Of a stretch of 64,000 bases of DNA, positions 1 through 9,024 are shown piece by piece. Source of the stretch: Nocardioides sp. YIM 152315 (GTDB taxonomy: Bacteria > Actinomycetota > Actinomycetes > Propionibacteriales > Nocardioidaceae). The translations under genes were made by a program, and so were the position numbers. Numbering within the stretch: position 1 is the stretch's first letter; each line of letters starts with the position of its first letter. The stretch lies in the NCBI RefSeq assembly GCF_029210375.1, contig NZ_JARGER010000034.1, positions 1 to 64,000 of the forward strand. The letters are read 5' to 3'. A model generated the notes under the pieces. That model saw nothing but the letters and a program-made list of their open reading frames with translations, was not told where the DNA came from and did no database searches.

Positions 1-45
1 ACATCTATTGGGTTCGGCCCTCCACGATGCCCTGAGACATCACAC

Positions 46-72
46 TGGTCGGGCTGACAGGATTTGAACCCA
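46..72 (-). tRNA. 3' end of a tRNA-Pro gene (partial, attachment-site-like)
   Basis: Read on the minus strand, these 27 bases give the 3' half of a T-arm (GGGTTCAAATCC) followed by an acceptor tail ending CAGCCCGACCA, with the CCA encoded. This matches the end of actinobacterial tRNA-Pro genes, whose 5' acceptor strand would be CGGGCTG. That complementary strand and a recognisable anticodon arm are absent from the next 100 bases, so only the tail is present. Tyrosine integrases commonly use tRNA 3' ends as attachment cores, so this is probably an att remnant. The assignment to tRNA-Pro rests on remembered tRNA sequences, not a covariance search. Confidence 0.6.
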
Positions 73-174
73 CCGTCCAGAAACTGGCCAGAAACCGGGT
101 CGAGCGCCCCACGACACTCCGTGATTCTCCGCGTGAATCCGACCGCGGGCAACGCAGATCTGAGGCGAGTTGAT

Positions 175-197
175 TCGGGTTCAAATCCCGACGCTCA
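175..197 (+). other. Second tRNA-like T-arm and acceptor segment
   Basis: The plus strand holds a five-base-pair T stem (TCGGG with CCCGA) around the canonical loop TTCAAAT, followed by a 3' acceptor-like stretch. It shares the core GGTTCAAATCC with the tRNA-Pro tail at 46-72 but lies in the opposite orientation. No 5' acceptor partner is visible upstream. It overlaps the first possible ATG of the jetA reading frame (170), which argues that jetA really starts further downstream. It is either a tRNA gene remnant or a second attachment-like site. Confidence 0.45.
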
Positions 198-247
198 CCC
201 GACACGATCGCGAGGAGTCAGAGTTTTCGTCGGCGGTCGCAGCTACC

Positions 248-1813
248 GTGTCGGCCGTGGCCGACGGGATGCTGGACCCGCGCGAGCGTCAGACGCTCGG
301 AGCGCTGAGGTATGCGGTCAACGAGGAGGCGGCCAGCTACCTCGCGATCATGCGGCTCTTCACTACCGGGATGAGCGGCTTCCTGTCCGATCAGTCGGCG
401 GATGAGGTGGCCGAACGTCTTGCGGCTCAGGGATTCGAGCTCGATCGCGACATCGTCGATCAGCGTCTGTCCTACCTCGTCGAGCACGGCAACCTGGCCC
501 GCAGCCCTCGCGAGTCGGATGCGCGGAGCGTCCGCGAGTACCTCGCCAATCGTGCTCGCTACCAGCTGACCCAGCGTGGCGAGCTCGTCCACCGCCAGGT
601 CGAGGAGCTGCTGGCGCATTCCGATTCCGCGCGGGAGGTCTCGAGCGAGATGCTGCCCGGCATCCTCAGCGGGATCGAGGACCTGGCTCGGATCTCCGCT
701 CACGGTCTGGAGACCGCTGACCCCCGGGAGCTGGCAGGTCGGGCCACCACCTTGTTCGCCCAGTTCGAAGTCCTGGTCTCCTCGACGCGACAGTTCTACT
801 CCTACCTGACTCAGGTCCTGACGCGCTTCGACCTCGGGCGCGAGGAGTTCGAGATGTTCAAGAGCGCGCTCCTGGACTACCTCCAGCGCTTCATCGACGA
901 GATCTCCCGGCACATGCCGCAGGTGGCCGACCGGCTTCGCGAGCTCGAGCCGAGTGTGCCGTCGCTGTGTGCGCGGGCGAACGCCGGCGAGCGACTGGTC
1001 GGGTTGGACGGCGCGAGCGCCAGGCGGGCGACGGGACTGGAGCCCGGCGACTGGGAGAGCCTGCACCTGTGGTTCGTGGGCGGGGCCGGCCGACGGTCCG
1101 ATGCCGACAACGTCCGTCGGCTGGCGACCGACGCGATGCGATCGCTTCTCATGAACCTGCGCCGCATCGCGGCGGGGGCCGACCGCCAGCAGAGCAGGTA
1201 CGGCGACCTCGTGCGACTTGCCGGTTGGTTCGATGCGGCCGACGACGCACAGGCCCACGACCTGTGGGCTGCTGCGTTTGGCCTCTACTCGGCCCGCCAC
1301 CTCTCCTTCGCCGCCGATCCGGACGGCGACCCGGTGGCAGCCACTCAGAGCTGGTGGGGTGCTTCGGTCGCTGAGGTGCCCATTGGCCTGCGCATCCACG
1401 GAGAGCGCAAAGCGGGTGGGCGCACCGGCGCTCGAGCCGACTACTCGGCGGCCAAGCAGGCCCGGCTTGCGGCGCGAGCACGGGAACAGCAGGGGCGTGC
1501 CGAAGCGCTGCGTGAGCTCGCCAGTCACGCGGGCGAGCTGCGTGCCGTCCGGCTCAGTGACGACGCCCGTAAGGCGTTCCTGGACCTGCACGCGCAGGCG
1601 ATGAGCGGGCACGGTCGAGCGCCGACGGCCGACTCGCCTGCCCGGGCCACTACCCGCGTCGACGGTGGTGTGCTCATGATCTCTCTCCGCGCGGCGCCAG
1701 GCGTGTCCACGACGATGACCAGTCCAGCAGGACGCCTGACGCTGCGCGATCTGTCCGTCGAGATCACGGTTGCGGCCGATGTCGGGCAAGCAGAGCGGAG
1801 GGCGGAAGGATGA
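248..1813 (+). CDS. jetA: Wadjet type II subunit JetA (TIGR02677 / DUF2397)
   Basis: About 521 residues. The sequence matches the TIGR02677 (DUF2397) family, the kleisin-like subunit of type II Wadjet, which bridges the SMC-like JetC heads. The conserved N-terminal stretch LRYAVNEEAASYLAIMRLF and the segment LVEHGNLARSP are recognisable. The frame is open back to an ATG at 170, but that start lies in tRNA-like sequence. The GTG at 248 or the ATG at 269 fits the family better, although neither has a convincing ribosome site. The stop overlaps the jetB start by four bases (ATGA), so the genes are translationally coupled. Family assignment is strong; the exact start is not. Confidence 0.85.
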   Translation: MSAVADGMLDPRERQTLGALRYAVNEEAASYLAIMRLFTTGMSGFLSDQSADEVAERLAAQGFELDRDIVDQRLSYLVEHGNLARSPRESDARSVREYLANRARYQLTQRGELVHRQVEELLAHSDSAREVSSEMLPGILSGIEDLARISAHGLETADPRELAGRATTLFAQFEVLVSSTRQFYSYLTQVLTRFDLGREEFEMFKSALLDYLQRFIDEISRHMPQVADRLRELEPSVPSLCARANAGERLVGLDGASARRATGLEPGDWESLHLWFVGGAGRRSDADNVRRLATDAMRSLLMNLRRIAAGADRQQSRYGDLVRLAGWFDAADDAQAHDLWAAAFGLYSARHLSFAADPDGDPVAATQSWWGASVAEVPIGLRIHGERKAGGRTGARADYSAAKQARLAARAREQQGRAEALRELASHAGELRAVRLSDDARKAFLDLHAQAMSGHGRAPTADSPARATTRVDGGVLMISLRAAPGVSTTMTSPAGRLTLRDLSVEITVAADVGQAERRAEG

Positions 1814-3024
1814 CAGTCATGCCCGAGCGCCCCGGACCGGCGCCCGATCTGCTCGCGGAGGCCGATCTGCGCGACGCCGCTCGCGCGTTGCTGCGGATGC
1901 CGCTGCTCACCGCAGACAGGAACCCTGACGAGCTCGCCCTCGTCCGTCGGCACCGCGACGAGCTGGCACGCGTGCTCGCCGACGGGCTGGGCTACCGCCT
2001 GGTGGTGGAGCCTGGCCTGGCGCGGCTGTTCAAGACCGGGCTTGGTCGGGACGCGCGTCGCCCCCTGCGGCGGCGCAACGACGTCCCGTTCACGCCACGG
2101 CGATACGCGCTGCTCGCCCTGATCCTCGCGGCGCTCACCCAGGCGCGACGGCAGCTGATGGTCGACGAGCTGGTGGCAGCGGTCCGGTCGGCAGCGGTCG
2201 ACGCCGGGGTCGACGTGGACCTCGACGCGATCACGGACCGGCGGGCGCTGCACTCAGCCCTCGTCGCCCTGATCGACCTCGGCGTGCTCAGCGAGCGTGA
2301 TGGCGACCTGGAGCACTGGGTCGAACGCCGTACGGAGTCCCTGCTCGACGTACACCGTGACCGGTTGGCGGTCCTGCTGTCGGCTCCCGTTGCGGGCTGC
2401 GAGGGGCCGGACGACCTGCTGGCCGTCGTAGCAGTGCCGTCCGCCGCGGGCGGGGCTCGGGTCGGCGTGCGCCGCAGGCTGGCCGAGCAGCCGGTCCTCT
2501 CGACCGAGGACCTCACCGACGAGCAGCGCGAGTGGTGGCGCCGCAATCGGGAACGCGAGCGGGAGTGGTTCCGCCGCTGGCTCGGGCTCGACCTTGAGTT
2601 GCGCGCCGAGGGGGCGATCGCCATCGATCCGGGTGGTGAGCTCACCGACCGCCCGTTCCCCTCGTCGGGCTCGGCTCGGCACTTCGCGTTGTTGCTTGTC
2701 GGCGAGCTCGTCGAGGAGCTGCGGACCGTGCGTGGTGGTGAGTTGCACGGCGTGGCTTGGGAGCACGTCGCGCAGTCCACCGCGCGACGGGCCGCCGATC
2801 GGGTCTTCAGCACGTGGCGGCGCGGTCTCCGCAAGGAGCACCGCGACCACCCCGACGTTGTCTTCGAGGAGGCGGTCGACGTGCTCGTGGAGGCTGGGCT
2901 GGTCCGCAAGGACCCCGATGGGCTGCTCGTGCACGCCGCCGCTGCCCGCTACGCACCCCGGCCCGAGCTCTTGGCAGCCGGCCCGTCGGGGGAGCGGTCC
3001 CTGTTCGAGGAGGACGAGGCATGA
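1810..3024 (+). CDS. jetB: Wadjet type II subunit JetB (TIGR02678 / DUF2398)
   Basis: 404 residues, matching the TIGR02678 (DUF2398) family. In Wadjet complexes JetB is the KITE-like winged-helix subunit that works with JetA and JetC in a condensin-like assembly that recognises and extrudes circular plasmid DNA. The N-terminal part contains LADGLGYRLVVEPGLARLFK and the middle FTPRRYALLALILAALTQ, both typical of the family. It has an ATGA overlap with jetA upstream and another with jetC downstream, so all three are expected in fixed stoichiometry from one mRNA. No anomalies are seen. Confidence 0.9.
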   Translation: MTVMPERPGPAPDLLAEADLRDAARALLRMPLLTADRNPDELALVRRHRDELARVLADGLGYRLVVEPGLARLFKTGLGRDARRPLRRRNDVPFTPRRYALLALILAALTQARRQLMVDELVAAVRSAAVDAGVDVDLDAITDRRALHSALVALIDLGVLSERDGDLEHWVERRTESLLDVHRDRLAVLLSAPVAGCEGPDDLLAVVAVPSAAGGARVGVRRRLAEQPVLSTEDLTDEQREWWRRNREREREWFRRWLGLDLELRAEGAIAIDPGGELTDRPFPSSGSARHFALLLVGELVEELRTVRGGELHGVAWEHVAQSTARRAADRVFSTWRRGLRKEHRDHPDVVFEEAVDVLVEAGLVRKDPDGLLVHAAAARYAPRPELLAAGPSGERSLFEEDEA

Positions 3025-6000
3025 GCATCGACCTGGCGTCCCGCCGAGCCGACGCACCGAGCGAGCGGTCCCACCGGTTCCGGCTGCACCGGGCAGGCAT
3101 CCTCAACGTCTGGCAGTACGACGAGCAGGAGTTCACCTTCGCCGACGGCCGCCTGCTCCTGCGCGGCGCCAACGGGGCAGGAAAGTCCAAGACACTGGAG
3201 ATGCTGCTCCCGTTCGCTCTCGACGGCGACAAGGCGCGGATCACCGCGTCCGCACGCCACCACACCAGTCTGCTGTGGTTGATGACCGACGGCTACGAGG
3301 GCCAGGCTCGCGTGGGCTACATCTGGCTGGAGTTCCTCCGCGTGCTCCCCGACGGCTCGGAGCAGGCCTTCACCTGCGGGGTCGGCATCCGCGCCTCCGC
3401 GTCGGCGCGGACCGCCACTGCCTGGCACTTCGCCACCGATCGTCGGGTGGGGCACGACCTTTCGCTCGAGGACGATGCAGGCCCGCTGTCTCGCCCAAGG
3501 CTGGAGGAGACGCTCGGGCCGGACCACGTCTTCGAGAAGGCGGCGGCCTACAAGGAGCACGTCGGCCGCGAGCTGTTCGGACTCGACGTCGCGCAGTACG
3601 ACGAGGTGCTGCGGCTGCTCTACTGGCTCCGCCAGCCGCAGGTCGGCGAGGACATCGAGCCGGCCAAGTTGGCCGATCAACTATCGCAGGCGCTCCCACA
3701 GGTCGACGAGCAGGCGGTTCGCTCCGCCGGCGACACCTTCGACGAGCTGAGGACCTTCGGCGAGCAGATCGAGAGACGCGCTGCCGCCGCCGACACGCTG
3801 GAGGCGCTGGCCGGAGCCGTCGCGGCGTATGCCCGCGCTGTTGCCGCCCACCGGGCTCGGGAGCTGTCCACAGCCCTGCGCGCCGAGCGCCGGCTCCGCA
3901 CCGACGTACGCCGGGCCGAGACCCGGGTGGGTGAAGCGGCCCAGGCGCTCGAGAGCGCCGGAGTCGCCCTGCAGCAGGCACGCGACGGACTCGTCGGCGA
4001 CGAGGCGCGGCTGCGTGCCTTGGAGGCGGGCCCTGCGGCGCGCGACCAGCGCCGGCTCTCCGAGCTCGCCGACGCGCTCGAGCGCGACCAAGAGTCCTTT
4101 TCCCGCGCGCGTGAGCGGGTCGAGCGCCACGCCAGGACGCAGAAGGCGAAGGAGGAGACGCTGGCGCGACGGGCAGGCGAGATCGGGGATGACGTGACGG
4201 CCCATGCCGCCGCGATGCGTGCGAGCGTCGCGCTGGAGCGGGAGGTCGTGGCGACGAGCTTTGTCGTCGTCCCGCCGGTCCTCGACGAGGCTGCGCTCGA
4301 GGACGCCGCCGGCGCCACCCGCGTCGCCGCCGCGGTCGACGAGGCCACGACGACGCTGGAGGATGCGCGGGCAGCCGCCCGTGGTCGCGCCGCCGCCGTG
4401 ACCGCGGTCCGTGAGGCCGCCCGCGATGTCGACGCGGCGCGGACGCGTCAGCACGAGGACGATCGGCAGGCCGAGCAGGCCGAGCGTCGCTGGGAGGAGT
4501 CCCGGGCCCGGAGGATTGCCGCGCAACAGGTCGCAGAGGCCGAGGAGGCAGCGCTGCTCACCGCCCTGGGCGACTGGGCGCGCGCCCCGGAGGCGCCGGC
4601 GGTCGACCTGCCCGACGACCTGACAGCGGAGGCTCTCGACGTGCTTCCGGCGCTGGCGCGCGCCGCCGTCCGACCCGGCCTGGAGCGGTTGCGCGAGGAG
4701 GAGCAGCGCGCTGCCACCAGGCGCGACAACGCGGTCGTCGACATCGAGACGCTCTCGCGGGAGCGGGCTCGAGTCGAGGCCGAGACGGAACCGGCCCCGC
4801 CGCCCCCGGCGCTGGGTCGCACGCCGCGTCCCGACGGTCGTGCGCTCTGGCAGCTGGTCGACTTCGCGGACCAGTTGTCCGAGGCAGAGCGCGCTGGTCT
4901 CGAGGCAGCGCTGCAGGGCGCCGGACTGCTCGACGGCTGGGTCCGGCCCGGTGGCCGTCTCCTCGATGCCGATCAGCGCGACGTCGTGCTCTCGACGCCG
5001 ATGGCAGCCGATGAGGCCGGGACGCTCGCAGAGGTGCTCCGGCTCGACCTGCCCGCTGACAGTGGGGTCGACCCCAACGACGTACGCCGCGTGCTCACCG
5101 CGATCCGGATCGACGGCTCTGCTGACGCGACGGCCGGCGTCGCCCTCGACGGCTCCTGGCGGCTCGGTCCAGCGCATGGCCGTGCGGCCAAGGCGCGCGC
5201 ACAGTACGTCGGCGCGACCGCCCGCGCGCTCGAGCGCGAACGCCGGTTGGCCGCCCTCGACCAGCAGCTCGACGAGGCGCGCGCCGCCCACGACGGCGCG
5301 GTCGCCGACATTGACCGAGCCAGGTCCGACATCGACGCACTCGAGCGCTGGGAGCGCGCGCTGCCGTCCGCGAGCGCACTGCGAGACGCCTGGACGGGGC
5401 TGCAGTTGGTCCGCGAGGCCGAGAGCCGCGACGACGCCGCCAATCAGGCGGCCCAGCGGCTCGCCCAGGAAGCGCGCACCGCGACCGCGCGAGCCGTCAC
5501 GGAGCTCGATCGGCTGGCCACGGGCCACGGCCTGCCGACCGAGCCCGATGCGCTGGCGGCGGTCGAGCAGCGCATCCGCCAGCTCCTCGACGGCCTCGGC
5601 AGGTTGGCCGACGCGGTGCCCCGACTCGTCCGGGACCTGATGCGCTGGGCCGACGACCACGACGAGGTCCGCCAGGGAACTGAGGCGCTCGCGCAAGAGG
5701 AGCAGGAGGCGATCGCGGCCGAGCGGCGCGCCGAGGAGACCCGGATCGAGCTCCAGGCGCTCCGCGAGTCCGTCGGTTCCTCCGTGCGGGAGCTCGAGGA
5801 GAAGGTGGCGGCGGTCAAGGCATCGCGTTCAGCCCACCATCAGCGCGCCAAGGCCGCGGAGCAGGAGCAACTGGAGGCCAACACCCGCCACGCCACAACT
5901 CAGGCGGAGCTGCGCGCCGGCCAGGGCCAGTTGGGCGAGCAGATGGAGCGTCGGGGCGACGTGGTGGCGTCATTCACCGCTCTCGCGGTGCCGCCCGGGC

Positions 6001-7097
6001 TGCTGGCAGCGGCGACCGACGACGCCGAGCTCCACGACGCGGTCGCGTCCCTTGCGGCACTCGGTCCGGACGATCCCATCCCCACGCCGCTGGTGCGCGC
6101 GGTCGAGAGGCTCGCAGCCCTCACCACGAACGACCCGGTCGCGGCACGCAACGAGGTCTACAAGGTCCACCGTGAGGCCTCCACCGGCCCCGCAGCGGAC
6201 CACCAGCCGGCTATCGCGCCGTACGAAGAGTGGGACCTGCTCGCCGTCATCGGCCGGGACGACGCGGGAGAGGCCGCGATCGGGGAGCTCGCGCGACGCG
6301 TCCGCGCATCGGTCGAGCGAGACCGTGGACTCCTGACCGAAAGGGAGAAAAAACAGTTCGAGCAACACGTGCTCGGCGAGTTGGGCGATGCGATCCGGCG
6401 CTGCCGACGTGACGCCACCGAGCTCGTGGCCGCAATGAACGGGCTTCTCGGCGACGTTACGACCTCGCAGGGCATCAGGGTGCGTCTGGACTGGAAGCTG
6501 CGAGACGATGTGCCTTCGGAAGCGCGGGCGGCGGTCGACCTCCTCGCGCAACCGGTCGGAGCCCTCATCCCGGAAGAGCGGGAGAAGCTGCGCGACGTCC
6601 TCCACCGCCTGATCGAGGCGTCGCGCGCCGAGCGCCCGGAATTGGCCTACAGCGAGCACCTCGCTGCTGCCCTCGACTACCGCACGTGGTCGGCGTTCAC
6701 GATCCGCTACTCCCGGCCCGAGAAGCCCGGGCAGTGGGACCGTCTCCATCGTCGATCGGCACTCTCCCAGGGCGAGCAGAAGGTCTTGTGCTATCTCCCG
6801 CTGTTTGCGGCGGCAGCCGCGCACTTCACCTCGCTGGCCGGCGCCGCCCCGCATGCGCCGCGGCTGGTCCTTCTCGACGACGCCTTCCCGAAGATCGACG
6901 TCCGGACGCATCCGCTGCTCTTCGGCCTCCTCGTCCAGCTCGACCTGGACTTCGTGATGACCAGCGAGCGGCTCTGGGGTGATCACTCGACGGTGCCGTC
7001 GCTCGCGATCTACGAGGCGCTGCGCGATCCCACCCAGCGCGGCATCGCCCAGTACGAGTACCGCTGGGATGGACGCCTGCTGCAAGGCATCGGATGA
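3021..7097 (+). CDS. jetC: Wadjet type II SMC-like ATPase JetC (TIGR02680)
   Basis: 1358 residues, the DNA-translocating ATPase of the Wadjet complex. A Walker A motif GANGAGKS lies at residues 49-56. The ABC signature-like SALSQGEQK starts near 1246, and a Walker B LVLLDD near 1282 is followed by AFPKID. Between them is a long Ala/Arg/Glu-rich stretch with heptad character, the expected antiparallel coiled coil with a hinge region. The frame is open further upstream, but the ATG at 3021 overlaps the jetB stop (ATGA) and places the P-loop where SMC-like proteins have it. Its stop overlaps jetD in the same way. Confidence 0.93.
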   Translation: MSIDLASRRADAPSERSHRFRLHRAGILNVWQYDEQEFTFADGRLLLRGANGAGKSKTLEMLLPFALDGDKARITASARHHTSLLWLMTDGYEGQARVGYIWLEFLRVLPDGSEQAFTCGVGIRASASARTATAWHFATDRRVGHDLSLEDDAGPLSRPRLEETLGPDHVFEKAAAYKEHVGRELFGLDVAQYDEVLRLLYWLRQPQVGEDIEPAKLADQLSQALPQVDEQAVRSAGDTFDELRTFGEQIERRAAAADTLEALAGAVAAYARAVAAHRARELSTALRAERRLRTDVRRAETRVGEAAQALESAGVALQQARDGLVGDEARLRALEAGPAARDQRRLSELADALERDQESFSRARERVERHARTQKAKEETLARRAGEIGDDVTAHAAAMRASVALEREVVATSFVVVPPVLDEAALEDAAGATRVAAAVDEATTTLEDARAAARGRAAAVTAVREAARDVDAARTRQHEDDRQAEQAERRWEESRARRIAAQQVAEAEEAALLTALGDWARAPEAPAVDLPDDLTAEALDVLPALARAAVRPGLERLREEEQRAATRRDNAVVDIETLSRERARVEAETEPAPPPPALGRTPRPDGRALWQLVDFADQLSEAERAGLEAALQGAGLLDGWVRPGGRLLDADQRDVVLSTPMAADEAGTLAEVLRLDLPADSGVDPNDVRRVLTAIRIDGSADATAGVALDGSWRLGPAHGRAAKARAQYVGATARALERERRLAALDQQLDEARAAHDGAVADIDRARSDIDALERWERALPSASALRDAWTGLQLVREAESRDDAANQAAQRLAQEARTATARAVTELDRLATGHGLPTEPDALAAVEQRIRQLLDGLGRLADAVPRLVRDLMRWADDHDEVRQGTEALAQEEQEAIAAERRAEETRIELQALRESVGSSVRELEEKVAAVKASRSAHHQRAKAAEQEQLEANTRHATTQAELRAGQGQLGEQMERRGDVVASFTALAVPPGLLAAATDDAELHDAVASLAALGPDDPIPTPLVRAVERLAALTTNDPVAARNEVYKVHREASTGPAADHQPAIAPYEEWDLLAVIGRDDAGEAAIGELARRVRASVERDRGLLTEREKKQFEQHVLGELGDAIRRCRRDATELVAAMNGLLGDVTTSQGIRVRLDWKLRDDVPSEARAAVDLLAQPVGALIPEEREKLRDVLHRLIEASRAERPELAYSEHLAAALDYRTWSAFTIRYSRPEKPGQWDRLHRRSALSQGEQKVLCYLPLFAAAAAHFTSLAGAAPHAPRLVLLDDAFPKIDVRTHPLLFGLLVQLDLDFVMTSERLWGDHSTVPSLAIYEALRDPTQRGIAQYEYRWDGRLLQGIG

Positions 7098-8314
7098 GCC
7101 TCCTGCCGGCGTGGATCGCCGACCCTGCGCTGCGACCTACATGGACACGCGTCGCCGCCCGTCTCGGCCAGGCTGGTCTCGTACCGCAGGGTTCCGTCCG
7201 GATCCGCGTCGCGAGCCGAGAGGAACGACAGGCGGTCGGCGACCTGCTCGGTCGCACGCTGACGGGGGAGACCGTCAAGATCGACCTGGCGACGCTCGAC
7301 CACCGACTCCGTGAGCGGTCGGGTGTCGGCGGGCTCGACGCGGTGCTGCGAGGGCTCGGCATCGATCTCGAGGACCGCCCGGCGGTCCGCGCTGCGAAGA
7401 CCGAGTCCCGGCAGCGACCGCTCTCCGTCGCTGCTGCCGCGATCAACGCTGCGTGGGTGCCGGACTGGATCGACGGGCTCCGGCGAACGGGCCTGCTGAC
7501 CAACCGGGAGAACGCCGAGTCGATCGCACGAGCCGCAGCTCTGGTCTTGGAGGACCTCACCGGCAGCGAGACCAGGTCGCAGTCTCGGGTCGAGCTCGGA
7601 GCCAGGCTGTTGGGTGATGCCCACGCCCTCGATCGGGATCGGCTGCTCCATCACGTCGTCCTTCGTGGTCTCGCCGCTGCAGCAGTTGTCCCTGTGCCCA
7701 CCAACGGGCGAAACCGGGAAGCGCTCTGGGCTCAGTTCGGGGTCGATCCCGACCTGTTGTCGCGGACCTGCCTGCTGCGGGGACTGCGGATCGACGGCGA
7801 CTCTCCGATCGCCGCCCGCCTCGAGGCTGCTTCGCTTGTGGGTGATCCCGTTCATGTCACCGAGTGGGACTTTCGCCAGGCCCCGCATTTCACGCCGGCC
7901 CCGGGCACGCGCGTCCTGGTCTGCGAGAACCCCCGGGTGATCGAGGGACTGGCGGAGCGAGGAGTCGACGGGTGGGCGGCGGTGTGTATGTCGGGTGAGC
8001 CGAACCTCGTCGTCGACAAGGTTCTTTCGAACCTGGCTCGGAGCGGGGTCGAGCTTCGCTACCACGGGGACTTCGACTGGCCCGGTGTCGCGATCGCGAA
8101 CCGGGCGATCGAGAGATACGGGGTCGTCCCGTGGCGGATGACGGCTGACGACTACACCCGCGCGGTGCGAGCCGACGGGTTGCGACTCGGGAAGGCGGCG
8201 GTCGAACCCGTGTGGGACTCCGAGCTCGGCGCGGCGATGCGCACTCGAGATCGGGCAGTCCACGAGGAGTCTGTGCTCGTTGAACTCGTCGATGCCCTGG
8301 GTTGTGGTCAGTAG
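7094..8314 (+). CDS. jetD: Wadjet type II nuclease subunit JetD (TIGR02679 / DUF2399)
   Basis: 406 residues. The C-terminal half (about residues 275-370) is the toprim-like DUF2399 domain. It holds a conserved acidic motif VCENPRVIEGL and, further on, HGDFDWPG with the paired acidic residues expected of a toprim metal site. JetD is the topoisomerase VI A-like subunit that cleaves the plasmid once the JetABC motor has detected it. It is coupled to jetC by an ATGA overlap and closes the operon. All catalytic-looking residues are present, so the system appears intact. Confidence 0.9.
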   Translation: MSLLPAWIADPALRPTWTRVAARLGQAGLVPQGSVRIRVASREERQAVGDLLGRTLTGETVKIDLATLDHRLRERSGVGGLDAVLRGLGIDLEDRPAVRAAKTESRQRPLSVAAAAINAAWVPDWIDGLRRTGLLTNRENAESIARAAALVLEDLTGSETRSQSRVELGARLLGDAHALDRDRLLHHVVLRGLAAAAVVPVPTNGRNREALWAQFGVDPDLLSRTCLLRGLRIDGDSPIAARLEAASLVGDPVHVTEWDFRQAPHFTPAPGTRVLVCENPRVIEGLAERGVDGWAAVCMSGEPNLVVDKVLSNLARSGVELRYHGDFDWPGVAIANRAIERYGVVPWRMTADDYTRAVRADGLRLGKAAVEPVWDSELGAAMRTRDRAVHEESVLVELVDALGCGQ

Positions 8315-8464
8315 ACGCCCCTGACGCGTCCTGAAAGGAATCTTGGGCGCCGGTACCTGCTCTCGCCCAGGTCGAGCCGGTGAGCGCGCCGCGCAGCGCT
8401 CTGCGATCGAGACGAGGTTCCCGCCCGAGGGCCTCCGCGCAAAGCTCCTCGCCCGGCCGGACGC

Positions 8465-8629
8465 ATGACGATCAAGTTCTTGGCTGACGAGAACTTCGAT
8501 CACAAGACTCTGGCCGGGCTGAAGCGACGCGAGCCCGATCTCGACATCGTCCCCGTGCAAGAGGTTGGTCTACGCGAGGTCGATGACCCGCAGGTGCTGC
8601 CTCGAACTTGCCCATGCCGCGCGGAATGA
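8465..8629 (+). pseudogene. DUF5615 PIN-like protein, C-terminally truncated
   Basis: An ATG opens 54 codons beginning MTIKFLADENFDHKTLAGL, the hallmark N-terminus of DUF5615 PIN-like proteins, toxin-type nucleases with the first catalytic Asp in ADENF. Homology continues through VGLREVDDPQVL and then stops abruptly near 8600. The remaining codons are an accidental reading of integrase sequence on the other strand. The active-site residues further along the domain are missing, so it should be dead. The break marks a recombination junction at the right end of the Wadjet island. Confidence 0.6.
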
Positions 8630-8675
8630 ACGCGATCTCGCCGTACCCGCCGATCGGGATCCGCGGCCTACTCAT
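8601..8675 (-). pseudogene. N-terminal stub of a phage-type integrase
   Basis: On the minus strand an ATG at 8675 starts MSRPRIPIGGYGEI followed by a short Gly/Lys/Phe-rich segment. This resembles the first strand of the N-terminal arm-binding domain of actinobacterial tyrosine integrases. The similarity ends after about 25 residues, exactly where the truncated DUF5615 gene begins on the other strand. The stub is too short to be sure of. The family call rests on pattern memory, and the tRNA tail on the far side of the Wadjet operon is the main supporting context. Confidence 0.4.
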
Positions 8676-9024
8676 GGCTGGCCTGGTCGTGTATGGGAAG
8701 TGAGCGACCACGCCCCTGAAGAAGGTCCGGGGAATCGATCCGGTTTCGAGGCGTCGGATCTCAGTCTCGCTGTGGGAGCCATAGAGGTAGCGCCGGACCT
8801 GCCAGATGAACGTTGCGTAGTCGCGGTCGTCATCGGTCAGGCGTCCAAGACCTTGGGGCCCGCGCCGCGACTCGGTGGCCGATGGCTCACGGAGTCTCGC
8901 GATAGCAACTCTTGAGACGGACGACATCTGCCGCGGGACTGGCTGCGGGGGGATGCTCGCTTGCCGCGCCGTCGTCAGGTTGCCGTCGTCTCCTCCAGGT
9001 CCGGAAGTCCTGAGACCGGAACGC
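8676..9024. other. Non-coding or decayed stretch
   Basis: No convincing gene in about 350 bases. The minus strand is open across most of it, and a short part around 8770-8830 reads like a degraded DNA-binding protein, but no start, ribosome site or coherent domain can be defended. It separates the broken toxin/integrase junction from the FHA-GNAT gene and is best read as decayed mobile-element DNA. Confidence 0.4.

Noticed and set aside
46..135. A complete tRNA-Pro gene on the minus strand
   Set aside because: Only the T-arm end and acceptor tail are recognisable; the 5' acceptor strand (CGGGCTG) and an anticodon stem are missing.
3681..5696. A 671-codon minus-strand frame inside jetC
   Set aside because: Shadow of the coiled-coil coding region; no family motif.
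8360..8468. C-terminal remnant of an antitoxin gene before the DUF5615 stub (frame ending at TGA 8466)
   Set aside because: About 20 plausible residues only; the family could not be identified, so it is not annotated.
8760..8850. MarR-like helix on the minus strand
   Set aside because: Similarity covers under 30 residues with no start or continuation.
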